Position numbers and translations under genes: made by a program | Assembly: GCA_026874595.1 (NCBI GenBank) | Contig: CM049306.1 | Span: 51,986,019 to 52,050,018, forward strand | Length of the DNA stretch: 64,000 bases | DNA from: Sipunculus nudus | Taxonomy: Eukaryota; Annelida; Sipuncula; Golfingiida; Sipunculidae | Reading direction: 5' to 3' | Notes under the pieces: model-generated | Told to the model about the DNA's origin: nothing | The model's input: only the letters and a program-made list of their open reading frames with translations | Databases searched by the model: none | Part shown: piece by piece, positions 14,461-28,049 of the stretch | Layout: every line of letters begins with the position of its first letter | How positions within the stretch are numbered: the first letter of the stretch is position 1

Positions 14461-14468
14461 TGATGGAC
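14461..14468. repeat. right target-site duplication of the hAT element
   Basis: TGATGGAC lies immediately after the right terminal repeat and is identical to the left copy. Confidence 0.85.
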
Positions 14469-15080
14469 GGTTGAATGGTTTAACACAGCGTATAATGTTG
14501 ACACATAATAATGGCATTTTGTAAGAGCGGACCGCGACAGGAGCCAAAAATATTGTTACAGGCAATAGTTTGTCGCTAAACATGATCTCGAAGTTATGTA
14601 ATGGGAATATGAGAAATCATACGGCCTAACAAGAGTAAAGTTAAATTATAACGGGTTTCACATGTATGTGGCAGAGTTGTTGCTCTTTCAGTTAGCCTTC
14701 TGAACTGAAATATTAATATATTTAACTGAAACCACTATATATATGGATCTCATCTCATATTCATGGTTTAGCTAAAGGCTAGATCGAACATAGCATTTAT
14801 GAAACGCCATCATTTGCTCTACATGTTGTTTCTATATAAAGTGCGAGATTCACAATAATACGTTAACGCGTCCATGCATAGGAATCAATGCGAGTCCAGT
14901 GCTCCTAAATGTTTCGTATGTATGAACTCTGAATGTATATACAAAAGTTTCTTAAAAATATGCAGTATTGATGACCGTCGCAAAGTGAATACTTATATAT
15001 ATATTTTCTTATATTTATCGTTTATTTCTTTCTTAAATTAAGAACATACTGAAGCTTGATATATAAACAATACATATAGC

Positions 15081-15138
<58 letters not shown>
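15081..15138. repeat. (TAA)n microsatellite
   Basis: About 19 TAA units followed by further A/T-only sequence to about 15182. Confidence 0.97.
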
Positions 15139-15247
15139 TAATATTATTATTTATTTATAATTAAAAATAAATATAATAATATAGCGCCATGTCTCCGATA
15201 ATCAGAATCATAGCGCTAATGCACACATGCTTTACCCACAAATATAT

Positions 15248-15460
15248 TTAAATACCCATGCACACACGTAAAAATGCATGCCTTTACACATATACATGTA
15301 TTTTAATACCCAACACGTATCTAAATACTCCAACACATATATATATAAATACCCAAACACATATTCATATACTCTCGCACGTTTTTAAATACCCATGCAC
15401 ATACTTACACATGTTAAAATACCCACATACTTTTAAATACTTGTACATTCATTTAAACAA
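15248..15460. repeat. degenerate ATACCCA(T)GCACA minisatellite
   Basis: About eight diverged units of roughly 25-30 bp each combine AAATACCCA with a CACACAT-like part. Frames through it give false His/Thr-rich peptides. Confidence 0.6.
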
Positions 15461-16596
15461 ACAGTAACAATGTACATATAGATGGTTATATTTCTGTACA
15501 AAATCTGTAGCCGTCAAGAAACCTACAAATGTTCATCAACGCCTTAGGATACCCATTTCACCAGGCCCTTTAGAGCTCAGGCTGTACAAATTAATGCTCA
15601 AAGCTGCGTTGATAGCATCTCATGATCTGGCTGATAATATTCATATAATGGGTCTTAGCTTGCGGTAATAAGTACATAGCGGAAACGGTATGGATAAATA
15701 GTCGTGAGACCTAGATGCCAGACTCTTCGTAATCAATGTCAGACATTGGTGTTTTGTGCTGTTTCAAATACAGGAGCGTATTCTTAATAGTAGAGAAATC
15801 GTTTTCTTAAGAGTTCATGGAGTCGGTATGATGTTATCTTAAGTAATACAATCGGCTTAATATTGCATCTGACACTTATGAGGAATACACAAAGAATTTC
15901 AGTAGACCTCCTGGGAAGTCACGTGACATCTCAAGTATGCCGGAGTGTCCTGTTAATTTATTGTAAAAATACACAGAAAGCGTTGTTTACCGGAGTTCTG
16001 CGCGCTCCCCCACCCTGATGTCTCGTATTGCCGCAAGGTGTCACTGTCAAATAAACACCGTGTGAACTTATCTTCCCGCGCCACCCGTTTCAAAGCGGTT
16101 CCACCCGAACCTTCTGGCATCTGATATCACTTCCATAATCTGCGTCTATAACCCGCTGTGCGTTCTCAAGTGTCTCTCATTTTTTATGGACACCTACATG
16201 GGGCTTATCTGTGTTCAAAAGCGCTTAATGGTTTGATTTCCAGCCGTTTCTGTACCGAGCTACATTAACAATAAGCATCATTTCCTTCTTAACTCTTGAT
16301 TTTTTTTGTCATTAATGCACCCGTACTTCTCTAACGTGTCTTGCCTACGTAGGCTACTTTAGGATTTGAACGCTTGACTGGTGATGGGTCTGACAGACTC
16401 ACAGTAAGCTGTGTGAGGGGATTTGTAACAGCATACTTTACAATATAATAAAGGACAAAGAGTGGACGTAAGAAGATTTGAGCTGCGAAAGATCAGATAT
16501 CGTGGCGAATAAATTATGAAAAGTCAGCACAGCGTGTGCGTTATTTTCATCGTGCAGCTGCTCGAACACTTATCTAATGGAGACACTCAGATCTAT

Positions 16597-16951
16597 TATA
16601 AAACTAGAAATCTGCATTCTAAGGAATGCAAGCCTCCGCCATGTGGGGGGGGGGGGTCACTTTTAATGGAATGCTCCCAAGGCCGTGTTGGTATATTCAC
16701 TTCTTCACACATTCTCAGTTTCATTCGTGCATAAGTGACTGTGCATCTGTGAATATTCCATTATGAGCTTCCTGAATCCGGGTCATGTGCCGGACCCACA
16801 CCTAATCTTATCGATTCTTTATTATTATATTCCCGAAGTGCCTTGAAAATTCATCAGATTCCGTTCATGACTGCGTGACATATGTCGTAAACAAACACAC
16901 AAACACACAAAAAAGGGGATGAACGCATATCCTCCATTCGGCGGCAAATAT
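16597..16951 (+). mobile_element. MITE-like repeat, copy 2
   Basis: This is a second member of the family at 2338, in the same orientation. The left arm GCCTCCGCCAT (16632-16642) is intact; the right arm is degraded (CCATTCGGCGGCAAAT near 16934). A 12-G run (16645-16656) has expanded next to the left arm. The upstream hairpin reads GCATTC-TAAG-GAATGC: the first variable pair is C-G here where copy 1 has T-A. Confidence 0.7.
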
Positions 16952-16954
16952 CTG

Positions 16955-19900
16955 AATGATATATTATAACCACGGGCACTTGTAATCAATCATTAATATA
17001 TATGACTATGGGACTGTTAAACAAGTGCCATTCGTGATTACAAGAATATGGGGTAAAGCGACCATTGTCTAGTATAGCTTCCAGTCTTAAGGCATATGCT
17101 GGAGGTTATATTTGTCCGGATGATGCAGGTTTTTCTCGAAATTCTTGATGGCACATTTGCCTTCTTTATGGTATTTTCTGTTTAATTTTGACAGTTTTAT
17201 GGTTATTCATATCGTATCAGTTCGAGTGGATGATAATTAATGTCAATATTCATTTTAGAGAAAACTATGCATTAACAACGAAATTCGAAACTTTACCGAG
17301 TGAACCTTGTTTACTTTGCACTCGTGTGCACACAATTGACTGTAAGTACCTCTGCAGGACAGTAGCACACCCCTTACCCTTCAAGAAACGGGTTTTGAGT
17401 ATAAATGGGGATAAGGTGCTAATTACATTAAAGTTTCTTTCACCATATCACCAAGCTAGCCGCTGCCTGATGAGGGGGCACGGGCAGGTCTAGAGGTCCG
17501 TTATGTTATCTGTCATGTTTAGTGGCAGCCCGTGTGACTATACCATTGTTTGATGCTTACGCTCCTCAAGAATTCGTGTTTCTGCCTCCGGAAACACGCT
17601 TTTAACTGATTAGACAAGGCGAAAGGGCTTGTGAACTGTCAGTCACCTGCGGGGGATACAAATGTAGCCGGGGGGATACAGTTTGTACATGTCACTCTCA
17701 CTGTAAGACAGATAACCTGGCGGGGTCATTTGTGATAAGCCATGAATCCTGTGTCCGGGCTTCTGGCTTTCAGATCACCAAGCGCTCATGCACCCCCGCT
17801 GGCCACAGAGCCGCATTTTCTAAGTTAGCCCACACACCGTTATACTTAAATCTTATAATCACTCACAATAGAGTTCAAGATATTAAGCAGATACGCACAA
17901 ATATATCCACTATTGGTCAGCATGACATACTCTCTGTCGGGAAAAAACCAGTTTACGCAAACTTGATGATGTAAAAAATCTGGAACACTCAACCGTTTGC
18001 ATGCATACAAAAGAACATGATCTTAAGTCCAATAACAGGGATAACTGCACACCTGCGCCCTTGTCATAATTATAAAATACGGCAGAAAATGAGGTCCAAA
18101 TATTAGGAAATTCGAAATGATTTTTCTTTTGATTGAAGTTTACTATTTGATAAAAAATAACGGAAACTTTCCCAGTGAGAAGAAGAAACAAAATTTGTGG
18201 GAGTGAAGCCAAAGGTCTAAGTTGGAGGGATGAAGTGCTTATAATTTGGGTAAATCCCCCGCTGGAGCAAAGTGGACTGGCGCTGCGTTCTGGTGGGATG
18301 CACCAAGTTCTTAAAATTCTAGCAAGATTTCCACTTGACCCCAACGCTTGTTTCACACATTGTGCGCTATGTCTAGACTAAATGCTAATAGCATGTGAAA
18401 GAACCCATTAATTTTGTCTTGGCCGGGCAATACGTGGTCGCTAAGGTCATATATAGTCTTGTACCCACCAGATTGCAGGGCAGCGAGGTGGATTTGTTTT
18501 TATGTGTGGGTGTATACTGCTTTTGCTATGCTCAAAAGAGGACCATGTTCATCAGGGCTGCATGGGTATCGGTCAGGCTATTCCGGTACAATACGTTTTA
18601 CAATACACTGAAAGCGATACCCGATACATATTGACGATACGCTTTATTTTTACTTTGTGTCTCTTTTTACATAATAAAATCTCAGATAATCTTCAGAGTT
18701 TGTTAATACATGGAATATGTGTTATGATTTACATTAAATAAAAAAAGACAAGTTTATTGAAAAATCTTTTGCTTTGCTTGGTCTGAAATGCATGGCCAGA
18801 TTTACAAATATTATGTATAGCGTTTGCATTATAAATAGTTTAGATTTTAGCTTAGATTTTCGCTTAAGTTCGAATTGCATTTACATATATTAGCAGCCAT
18901 CATGTTTCCTCGACATTTCGGTATGGGGCCTTTATTATTACAGCCCTGATGCCCACATAAAAGGGGCCCTAAAGGTCATCCCTTGGAGTTTTTATCAAAA
19001 TAGGTAAAAAAAAAATTAGATATCACCACACACAGGCTGCTTGTTTTGATTATATAAACGTGTTTATAATATGTAGGCCCGCAAAAATAAAACAAATTCA
19101 ACAAGGACATCTGGCTATAGTTACATGTTTTCCCGTTTGTCTGACAAACTTTGTCAACATTGCTATAGCTGTGTTTACAAACATGCTGTTGATAAACAAG
19201 TTCATACATCCTTCACGAAGGCGTTATAAAATTTTTCACAACCAAAATTACCTTTAGATCATTAATATATACACAGAGAAAGCCAGCAATCACATAAATT
19301 CTTTTTTCAAAAGGTAGGTAAATGGGCACCTTTAAGCTTCAGGATAACTTGAACTGTAACAACAAGCCGATTGTAAACGATACCATCAGGGTGTGACGCG
19401 ACCTTTATTCATGTAAATTTATAAAATTCAATTTACCACAATATTTATTATCAGTGAATTCACTTATAAGTCTTGTTTCATTTTGAAATATAATAATAGT
19501 TAAAATTGAGCATTTCAATGGACACACACACACGCATACACACACGACCCAAAAATCTCCTAACTATATCATATTGCTGTGCTTTTTTAAAGGTGTCCAA
19601 TCTTTTACTAGGCATATTAAGTATTATGTAATCCATTGTTTTCTCCTTGAACTATAAAATTATACCAAAATTTCGTTTTGAAAATCATTCCTTGTGTCTA
19701 TATTCTCAGAATATAGGAATAAACCTTGCAGGCACCAGGGATGAGAAAACCTATATATATATATATATATAGCGTCTTCCTCTCTCGTTATAAACCAAAA
19801 CAGCAACCAACGTTTGAAAATCTGTTTGTTCTGTGATTCATAACAAGTCCATCTTTCATCCTTAATTGCACATTTTTGCGCATGCGAAATATCGTAAAAG

Positions 19901-21975
19901 ACACACCTGGATTTTATTTATCAAAACAGAACCAAAACAAATTATAATCTATAGCAGATGATAAAGATACATTTGGCTCGTAAGAAGGGTGGTTTCGCTA
20001 GAAAACTTTTATATTCAGCTAAAATGAACTGCATGAAAGTGGCAGACAGTATATACTGTGTCAAGTGACTATAATATGTAATTACCATAAAAAAAATGGG
20101 AAAAATATCTGCTAGTGGAAACCTCAACAATTAGGAAGGACCATTTGTGTTGTAATGCAAAAAAAAAAACACTCTTGCAAATTTCCCATAATAAAATAGC
20201 TGAAGCGTGAAATTAAAATATAAATATGTAAAAAAACGATTTATTATATACCTTTATACGGTCGAGCCAGGCATGCAAATGATAGAAAATACAAATATTA
20301 TTAGAAAAATCTCATCTTATTCAAATTTGCTATCATTTACAAATTGAGTGGTGTATTCATATACAGATTTTATGAGGCGCCATGCACCATGGAGAGAACA
20401 TGCAGGTGCCATACCTTAGTAATGACTATAGACTTTTTCAGTTGATTTTACCGTGAATATTTGTCGAACATAGATTACCCGTGAAAGCATTCAGTCCATA
20501 CTTGTTTGAATAATTAAGCTTCAATTAACAACAGCATGTATTTATCACACCCGTTTCATTAGAGTTGGCACCTGAGCTTAGGGTTCTGTGAAAGGCCAAT
20601 ACTTGTGTATTATTACGGCAGATGTTTAGAACGCTACCCTTAACCAGAAAGTCTAATGGAAGATAAACAGGTAGACTGATGGATTCTACGGCGACAAAAA
20701 GATAATTTTCTGTTCGCATGATTTCATCCCATGCTTCAACAAGGTTTTCTAATAGTTCCCAGATTATTTTCCAAATTACAATCAGACACGGGCCCGGAAA
20801 TTGTTATTACGGACGCTGCAATATGCTGAAATGGATTTAGATAAATAGCTTCCATTTATACAAAACATGCGAGGGTACAGTATAGTCGACCGGCCAAATC
20901 GGAAAGTCTGTCAATTTCATTTAGGAAATAGATGCGGTCAGGAGGCGAGTTCGTTACTGTACTCCCGAGGGACAGTCAATCTTGCTGAAGGAAATGAGAC
21001 ATTTAGTCCGGGATTGTTGTCGAATTGCATTATTCGTGGTTCGCTTAATCTTCCCGATATAGCGCGAGCTATGGAGGAATTAAAGGACATCAGTGAGAGT
21101 TTAAAAAAAGGAGTTCCTATTTACGACCAAGCAGTGTGCGTCACAAGCAGATATTCACTGATGAAGAAAATGACGTTACGTCATCTGTTACTAAATTGCA
21201 CGGATCGCTGTCTAAACATATATAGCACTTGCACCTTTAAGTGTGTTGTTCGTTACCTGTAAATTCTTTGTGCACATATTTCGGGATATAATACTTCAAG
21301 ATCTATAGAAATATAAATTTTCATCCCAATATACGCAATTACTTATACGTCCTGCTATAATATACGTGCAGTAAATATCCTTTTAACAGATACGTGCTGA
21401 TCATGCCCGTATCTATAGTATTCACGTCTTATATTAGACAGGTGGCGCCACCCACAATTACATATTTGCCTATACTCTTTCAAAATCACATAAAAAATAT
21501 CAATTTTCTTGCTCCAGTCATGTGCAAAATAACTAAATTGGTCACCTGAAATCCAATGTGACAAAAGCTTTTCAACAGCTTATGCCCAACATGATCCATT
21601 TTCCAGGCCCTTAATGTCATTTTTTAACATATTTTTGGTTGGAGGTATAACCGTCTCAATTTTAATGCTAGCTTAAATAATAAATATGTATATGCATTTC
21701 GGTTTCTGATTACGTTACAGGTTAGTATTACACAGTTCCTTTCTTAATACATCCTGCATGGTGTTTACCATGTCCGGTGGCTACTACACCTGTGGGTCCT
21801 GGGTAGGAAAACCCCATTGCTGGGTCACACCACCGAGAAAACTGATCGCAGATACTAAAATACAGGCGGGGGCGATCGGTATATACCCATCAATATGTTC
21901 CTGGATTTTTATTTTGCTCTGATATGTACTCCTCGGATGTTTCATTAAAAATGAAATAAAATGAATATTTAATTA
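16955..21975. other. gene-free stretch
   Basis: Relatively rich in CpG (11 in 17701-18060). Two longer open frames (17910-18356 minus, 148 codons; 20867-21262 plus, 131 codons) have no recognised domain, so no gene is called. Confidence 0.5.
19751..19771. repeat. short (AT)n microsatellite
   Basis: About 10 AT units. Confidence 0.9.
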
Positions 21976-21978
21976 ATT

Positions 21979-23580
21979 GTATCCCCAGACAAAGTCGGGA
22001 TACTATGGTTTCACGACGGTCCCGCCGCCGCCGCCGCCGCCGCAGAAACACCTTGTGAGCGGGATAACTCAAAAAATATTTCACCAATCTTTTTCAAACG
22101 TTACATTTGTATAGATATAGGTAAGGGGACGAAGCCTATTTAAAATGGGGTCATGACCTATGCTAGGAGAGTGACCTTGACCTTGAATAGGTCAATTTTT
22201 GCTGAAAATAACACAAATTCTTAAATATCTCAAGTAAGCTTGCATGGACTGGTTCAAAAAATCAAGGTGACCGAAGATCTTGGATAGCCTTGTGATATAC
22301 CGGAAACTGGTGGCGCCACCTTTTATCCTTTTCTTGTTTTTACGCCTTTTAATACCCCCCTAATTGCCACTTGACAGTACTGTAAGCATTATAAGTCAAA
22401 AACTAATGGACAGATTTCTTTTATATTATGCACATGTAGAAAGATGGGTAATGGGATGAGGTCTCTTTACATTTGGGTCATGACCTTTACCATGAGAGTG
22501 GCCTTGACCTTTAATGTGTCCATATTTGGTGAAAATCAAACACCTCTAATGATATCTCCAGTGTTGATAGCCATATGGATTTCAAACGTGACTTATGTAT
22601 GGCCAACCACTAAAGTAAGAACCCTATAGGTTCTAGGGTCATGAGGTCAAAGGTCAAGGTCACTGGACTCGCATCTTAAAAGATACTGTGGATGCATTTT
22701 AAGCCAAACTTTCATCCCAGGTCTTCCATTTTGAATATATAGCTTACTTGCCAATAGTGGATGATCCATATCAGTTTTTTTTTATCACAAGGTCAAAGGT
22801 CAAGGCCACAGGAGCTATCCGTCAAAAAATTAGTTTCTGGATGATAATTCCTGCTTTTATTGATGTATTGATTTCAAACTTGACTTATATATGTCCCATT
22901 GAAAAAGCAAGACTCATATTGATTTTGGGGTCATGGGGTTAAAGGTCAAGGTCACAGGACACCTCTTTAAAAAGATTGTGGATGCATTTTCAGCCAATAT
23001 TTCATCTCAGATCTTTCATCTTGCACATATAGTTCACCTGCCAAGAGAGGAAGAACCCTATCAATTTTGAGGTCACAAGGTCATAGGTGAAGATCACAGG
23101 AGCCATCTGTCCAAAAATTAGTTTCTGGATGATAATTCCTGCTTTTATTGATGTATAGATTTCAAACTTGACTTGTATATGTCCCATTGGAAAAACAAGA
23201 CCCAAATTGATTTATATATAAAAGTGGATGATCAATTCAATTTTGGGGTCACAAGGTCAAAGGTCAAGGCCACAGGAGCCATCTGTCAAAAATTAGTTTC
23301 TGGATGATAATTCCTGCTTTTATTGATGTATAGATTTCAAACTTGACTTATATATGTCCCATTGCAAAAGCAAGACCCCAACTGATTTTGGGGTCATGAG
23401 GTCAAAGGTCAAGGTCACAGGACCAACATCTTCAAAAAGATTGTGGATTGATAGTTGGAAGAAACAATAATTGCTTGCCAGTGTCAGTATATGCTGCTAA
23501 AATTGGGGGCCTATTCTTAAAGGGGGGGCTACTATGTCTGGGGATACTCTGGCACCTGCGGTGCCAAGAAATGTCTAGTT
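21979..23580 (+). mobile_element. repeat element copy A with inverted ends and AGGTCA array
   Basis: The left end GTATCCCCAGACAAAGT (21979-21995) is matched in inverted form by ACTATGTCTGGGGATAC (23531-23547), 16 of 17 positions. Next come a CCG triplet tract (22022-22043) and a body shared with 30131-31959. The body contains an array of roughly 144-bp units, each with GAGGTCA(C)AAGGTCA-type motifs. The 3' end carries the palindrome GGCACCTGCGGTGCC (23551-23565), and homology with the second copy continues to TCTAGTT at 23580. No transposase or reverse transcriptase frame is visible, so it is non-autonomous. The exact outer boundary is uncertain because no target duplication was identified. 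Confidence 0.75.
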
Positions 23581-23584
23581 TTTT

Positions 23585-26500
23585 TGTTGAGAGGCCGATG
23601 ATCCCCCATACATATAGACATGCAGAGGCCCTGGGTCCGTATGCAAATCCGTTAGAGCAGGCCTCTCTCTCTCTCTCCGTGAGAAGCTTTCCAGGAGAAA
23701 TTATTGACCAATGTAAAACACTGCAGTCTGTTGTCCACACATCAATATATATTTTATATAAGCCGAGATTATCTGTCATGTTTTTAACTTATTGAAAATC
23801 TTTCGTACTGTCGTGTAAACAATCCCTATATGGCGTTTCAGATCACGTGTTGTTGCTCTGGATCTTTCACGAGAGAAATATATATCTGGCTTACCTCTCG
23901 TTCATCAGGATATCTGCCCCAGACACAGACGGTCAGATCCCATGCATTATATTATTCTAATTGTCATTCCTTCGTTAATCACGGTGTTTTAAACGTATGA
24001 TCAGTAAATAGAGCTTCTGTATTTGCTTTAAAAGACAATGTCATATACATATACGCGGTACAGATGCACATACGTGTCTAAAACGTAATATGTTCCTTTT
24101 AATCTCATTAACCTAATTTTACACATATGTTGTGATGGATATTATTATCGCTTAAGGTATTGATGCAATAGAAACAAGTCCAAATTGATTACCATGGGTC
24201 TGCATTTATCTCAAATTATAAATTCAATTCTTCGTGTGTATTATATATATGCTTTCGTATTACGCGATCCTTTTTTGATGGATAGGGACTTCTTTCGGTT
24301 TATGCTTGCAGGGCTTTTCCATGGACCGAGTAGGCATTGGTCGAGCTCACTGGCGTAGTATCTGCATTACAGATGGCGCTGCGGTTGCACTTTCGCCAAA
24401 TAATGTCAAATTTCTCACGATTTTTAAGTAATTATGGAAAATGGTTCTCCTTAGGACGCAATTCATATCGTTCAAGCTACTTAAATTATTCAAAATTTTA
24501 AGATGTACAAGTAGCATAGAAAAATGTACATCGATTAGTTGTAATGTATATTTTAAACTAAACTCTGCATGTATATAATAATCACATCAGTAAAATAATT
24601 AATAATCATTGACAAACGCAATTATATATTAGTATTATCATTATTAAACGTGATACATGCATGACTTTTCTTGGTCATGTCAAAAGTATGCAGCTGTATC
24701 ATTTCAGGGGCGAATAAGACACCGAGTTTAGGGAGTTAATCCCTCCCCCTCGCGGCGTTACCTTGTTTGCTGTTTCTTCACACTTTTTACAGCTAAGGTT
24801 GTGAAGTTGTGGACTTTTTAAAGGATACAAGTACCCCCCCCCCTAAAAAAATTAAAAAAAATTAAACAATCCTGGATCCGCCCCTGCGTTTTTTTCGCGA
24901 CTCCTAGAAATTAGAGCAGTGGAGCTCTGTGACCTTTAAAGGGTGGGTAAAGGAGCGACCTTTATGGCCTTGAAGACTGGGGCAATTTGTTTGCTGCTGT
25001 TGCTTGTCGACAAAGGGTTCACGGAGGTCCGGAGACGGTCTGGCGGGGTTTTGGTACAGTGTTGTTGGTACCTTGTCTGACGACATCCACGGGTGACAGA
25101 TGGCTTCACGTTCATGTCCTGTCAAAGCAATGTTTTTCGTCCCCTTGCTCTCCCTGTGTGCGGTCTGTTTAGTGTATTGAAATTCCAACGTGATAAAGTG
25201 AGAAAGTTATTCTGATATTTTTACGGTGATTTAGCATCAGTCCCTGAAATAGAATTTCTAACACATGACAGTTTTGCAGGGATAAGAAAACAAACCTTTG
25301 TCGTATATATATTGCAGGTCGATTAATCGGAAATTGGGAACGTATTTCGTACATGGCTTATTATGTGTATACCATTCGTGAATTAACACTGAGCTGACGT
25401 GAGCCACGGAAGCAGGAATCCCTATCAATCAGGTCTGATTTTGAATATTTCTTAACCGGTTCTTTATCACTATAATTTTTACCTTTTATTTATTTCACGA
25501 TTTACAGGAATAGGCCGAGATTGATAAAAAAATATATGAAAACAAAACCGCCAAGATGGTGGCGCCACCTACATTTTACACGTTTTGCGTAGGTCATGGT
25601 TGTGTTTTCTTTCGAATACTTACAAATCGAATTAAAATCCCAGTCTATATCAAATGTGTATTTTTTCATTAATAAAAATACAGAATACCTAAGGTTTCAT
25701 ATGCCTTAAACATATCTCCAGTGACCCAGTAGACCATATATGGACTTAAACAGTCGTAAATTATTACACTGTCACTTACATCAATGTACGTGAGCATAAT
25801 ACTTAAGATATACATATATAATTATATTATATGAATGAGCTTAATGGGGTCTTTTATCATATTTAGACGGGTACACTGCGGTCGAGTCTGTATTTTTACC
25901 TTTGTGTGTACCGTTTCCTGTACACGCGGGACCTTTGTAGGTCTGGTCGTACAGTTTAATCACGATAATGGGGATATTCATTCAAGAGGGTTTGTCCCAC
26001 TCTGTATACTCTCCCAAGTTGCATCTATAGAGATAACAACAGATGTGGAAATCTGTGATACTCATCAATCATCGTCAGTATGATTAGTTAAGTACCGCGC
26101 AGAATAAGAAACACATTCCAGGGGCAGACCGCCCTGCCCTGTACCCTACCTTAATAACGGTCAGGTAGGCCGCGGTCTGTTCACATTACTCAACGTGCAT
26201 GCGCATGGTTGTCAGTAAAAAACGCACGACAGACAGCGCAGGTGTAAATATTATACATACTTATACCGGCCCACTATATTCAGCATCATAGCTTTGATCT
26301 AGCTAATGTTTCTGACATGTTTCTTCCTATAATTTCCGATGGGGTAACCAGCTCGGCCGTGGTTGGCTTGGGGGTAACGTACAGCCGCGGCTTGTGTGTA
26401 GTATTTGAACGGACCCCTCCCCTGCCCCGGACCTGTTTGATGTAGCATTTGTAGGTAATTAGCTCGACCAATGGTTGGTGATTTATCATGTCGACTGAAG

Positions 26501-27850
26501 GTCTGCTCCTGGCTGTTATTAAGAAGACATTGCCCAATTATCTCCCGTCCGGGTTCATCATACAGCTCTCGTGATAGATGCCAAATCGGCGCAGCTGGGC
26601 AGTGGCGTATAAAACAGGAGGTATATACACACACCATGAAGGAGTTACTTACAGAGTAAGGAAATTTACTTCAAACTTATGAACAAATATGTCCAAAATG
26701 TTACATACGCTCTGACTGCATGGAATTTACGTATATACAAGTTAAATAAATTAATTTAGATAATATAATAGTGGTAATTTTAAAATTATTGGTCAAATCA
26801 TATATACTTTAGTATATCCAGTCAATAAGATAAAGTATAGACTTGAGAGCCTTTATACTGCATATGAATAGAACATAAAGTTATGAGGCATATATAAACG
26901 TGGTTCCGTTTATACCATGGAGAAATATATTCATACTATACATACTTTTTAATAACTTATTCCTAAGCCCACATGATATATAACGTGTGTTAATTGTCAA
27001 ATACTATATATTGACAGTGCCTACTTAAGCTGTTGGATCTTAGCTTTAGGGTGATATATCTCTAGCCCACAAGATTCCGAAGTTTAAAGTCAGACATCAT
27101 CGTGTCTGCTTTTCGCGCAAATTTCGACATGATAACAATGCAGGTTGACATGGATGTCAGCCTGTCATGAGAATCTTTCATGAAATGTAAAGAAAACCAA
27201 TGCAGGTCCTTGCAGTGTCCTCATACAAAGCACGCTGTGCAGCCAATAATGTTTACAAGACAAATTATGTTGACTTCAAAAGGAAATGTCTCGTGGAGTA
27301 TAATGGACGAGATGGTTTGTGCCTGTGTCGTGATGAAGAACTATATGTGTACACAGCACAGCAGTACGCACAATATATCACTCAAACAAAAACTTCATGA
27401 AATCTTAAGAAATCTACCATACAGTCCATAAATCACCTGCTATTTATAAACTCTGATCTTATACAGAAATAATACAATAATTTATGGCATGTCAAACAAA
27501 ATGTCATTAATAATATTTCAATCTGAGTTTTTCTGGGTACGTTCAATCATCGTTATTATCGGTACAGAAAGCTGCGCCATATGGCAGTATTTGTCAAATG
27601 ACCTCCTTCAGTCCACTGCCGGGGATCATTAGCGAGAAATTTATCAATTCGTTTTCATTTGCTTCCAGGAGAACGAGAGTCGACGATAAATCTTCGGTTG
27701 TTAAATGTCCCTGGGAGAAATCATGGCGCCGCGGTCGCCCAATTAATGACCGCCTCGCATGCTTTGCATTTCTCTCGCTAATAACCCCAGTGTTTGGTAG
27801 TTACGCAATTTGAAATGATCTTTGAATCCGCTGATTTTTTTCTGCCATTT
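23585..27850. other. gene-free stretch between repeat elements
   Basis: It contains the possible hAT fragment at 24705-24886. The facing frames at 25.0 and 26.3-26.6 kb overlap on both strands, have no domain, and were not called. Confidence 0.5.
24705..24886. mobile_element. possible short hAT-like element, degraded
   Basis: The left end reads CAGGGGCGAATAAGAC. The right end, reverse-complemented, reads CAGGGGCGGATCCAGG, so the outer 8 bases match perfectly. The flanking 8-mers (TATCATTT and CGTTTTTT) agree at only five positions and do not make a good target duplication. The 182-bp body has a C-run and A-runs and no ORF. It is either an old insertion or two unrelated hAT ends. Confidence 0.4.
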
Positions 27851-28049
27851 TTAGCTCAGCTGACTTTAAGTCATGCTGGGCTATAGCGATGGGTCTTTGT
27901 CCGGCGTCCTTCCGTCTGTCCGTCCGGCCGGCCGTCCGTCCGTTAGCAGGGCACAAATTGTAACCGTAGGGGCTAGGGCCATGAACCCTATGCAGTCTTA
28001 GAGGATCTAAAAAGATCTCCTTGCAAACCTGAAATTAGGTCACTGCGAC

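Larger units (their letters stand above)
14470..16590. other. gene-free stretch
   Basis: It contains the TAA microsatellite and the ATACCCA minisatellite. Nothing else was recognised. Confidence 0.55.

Noticed and set aside
17910-18356. 148-codon minus-strand frame
   Set aside because: Composition and content look random; no domain or conserved motif. An overlapping plus-strand frame in the same region looks equally plausible.
22022-22080. Arg-rich stretch on the minus strand resembling a nuclear localisation signal
   Set aside because: It is the translation of the CCG triplet tract in repeat copy A.
26600-26620. CAGTGGCGTATAAAACAGG resembling a hAT left end
   Set aside because: No matching right end with an 8-bp duplication was found nearby.
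27890-27950. Possible CRISPR-like array in the GTCCGTCC tract
   Set aside because: It is a simple 4-bp repeat tract without spacers in a eukaryotic repeat element.
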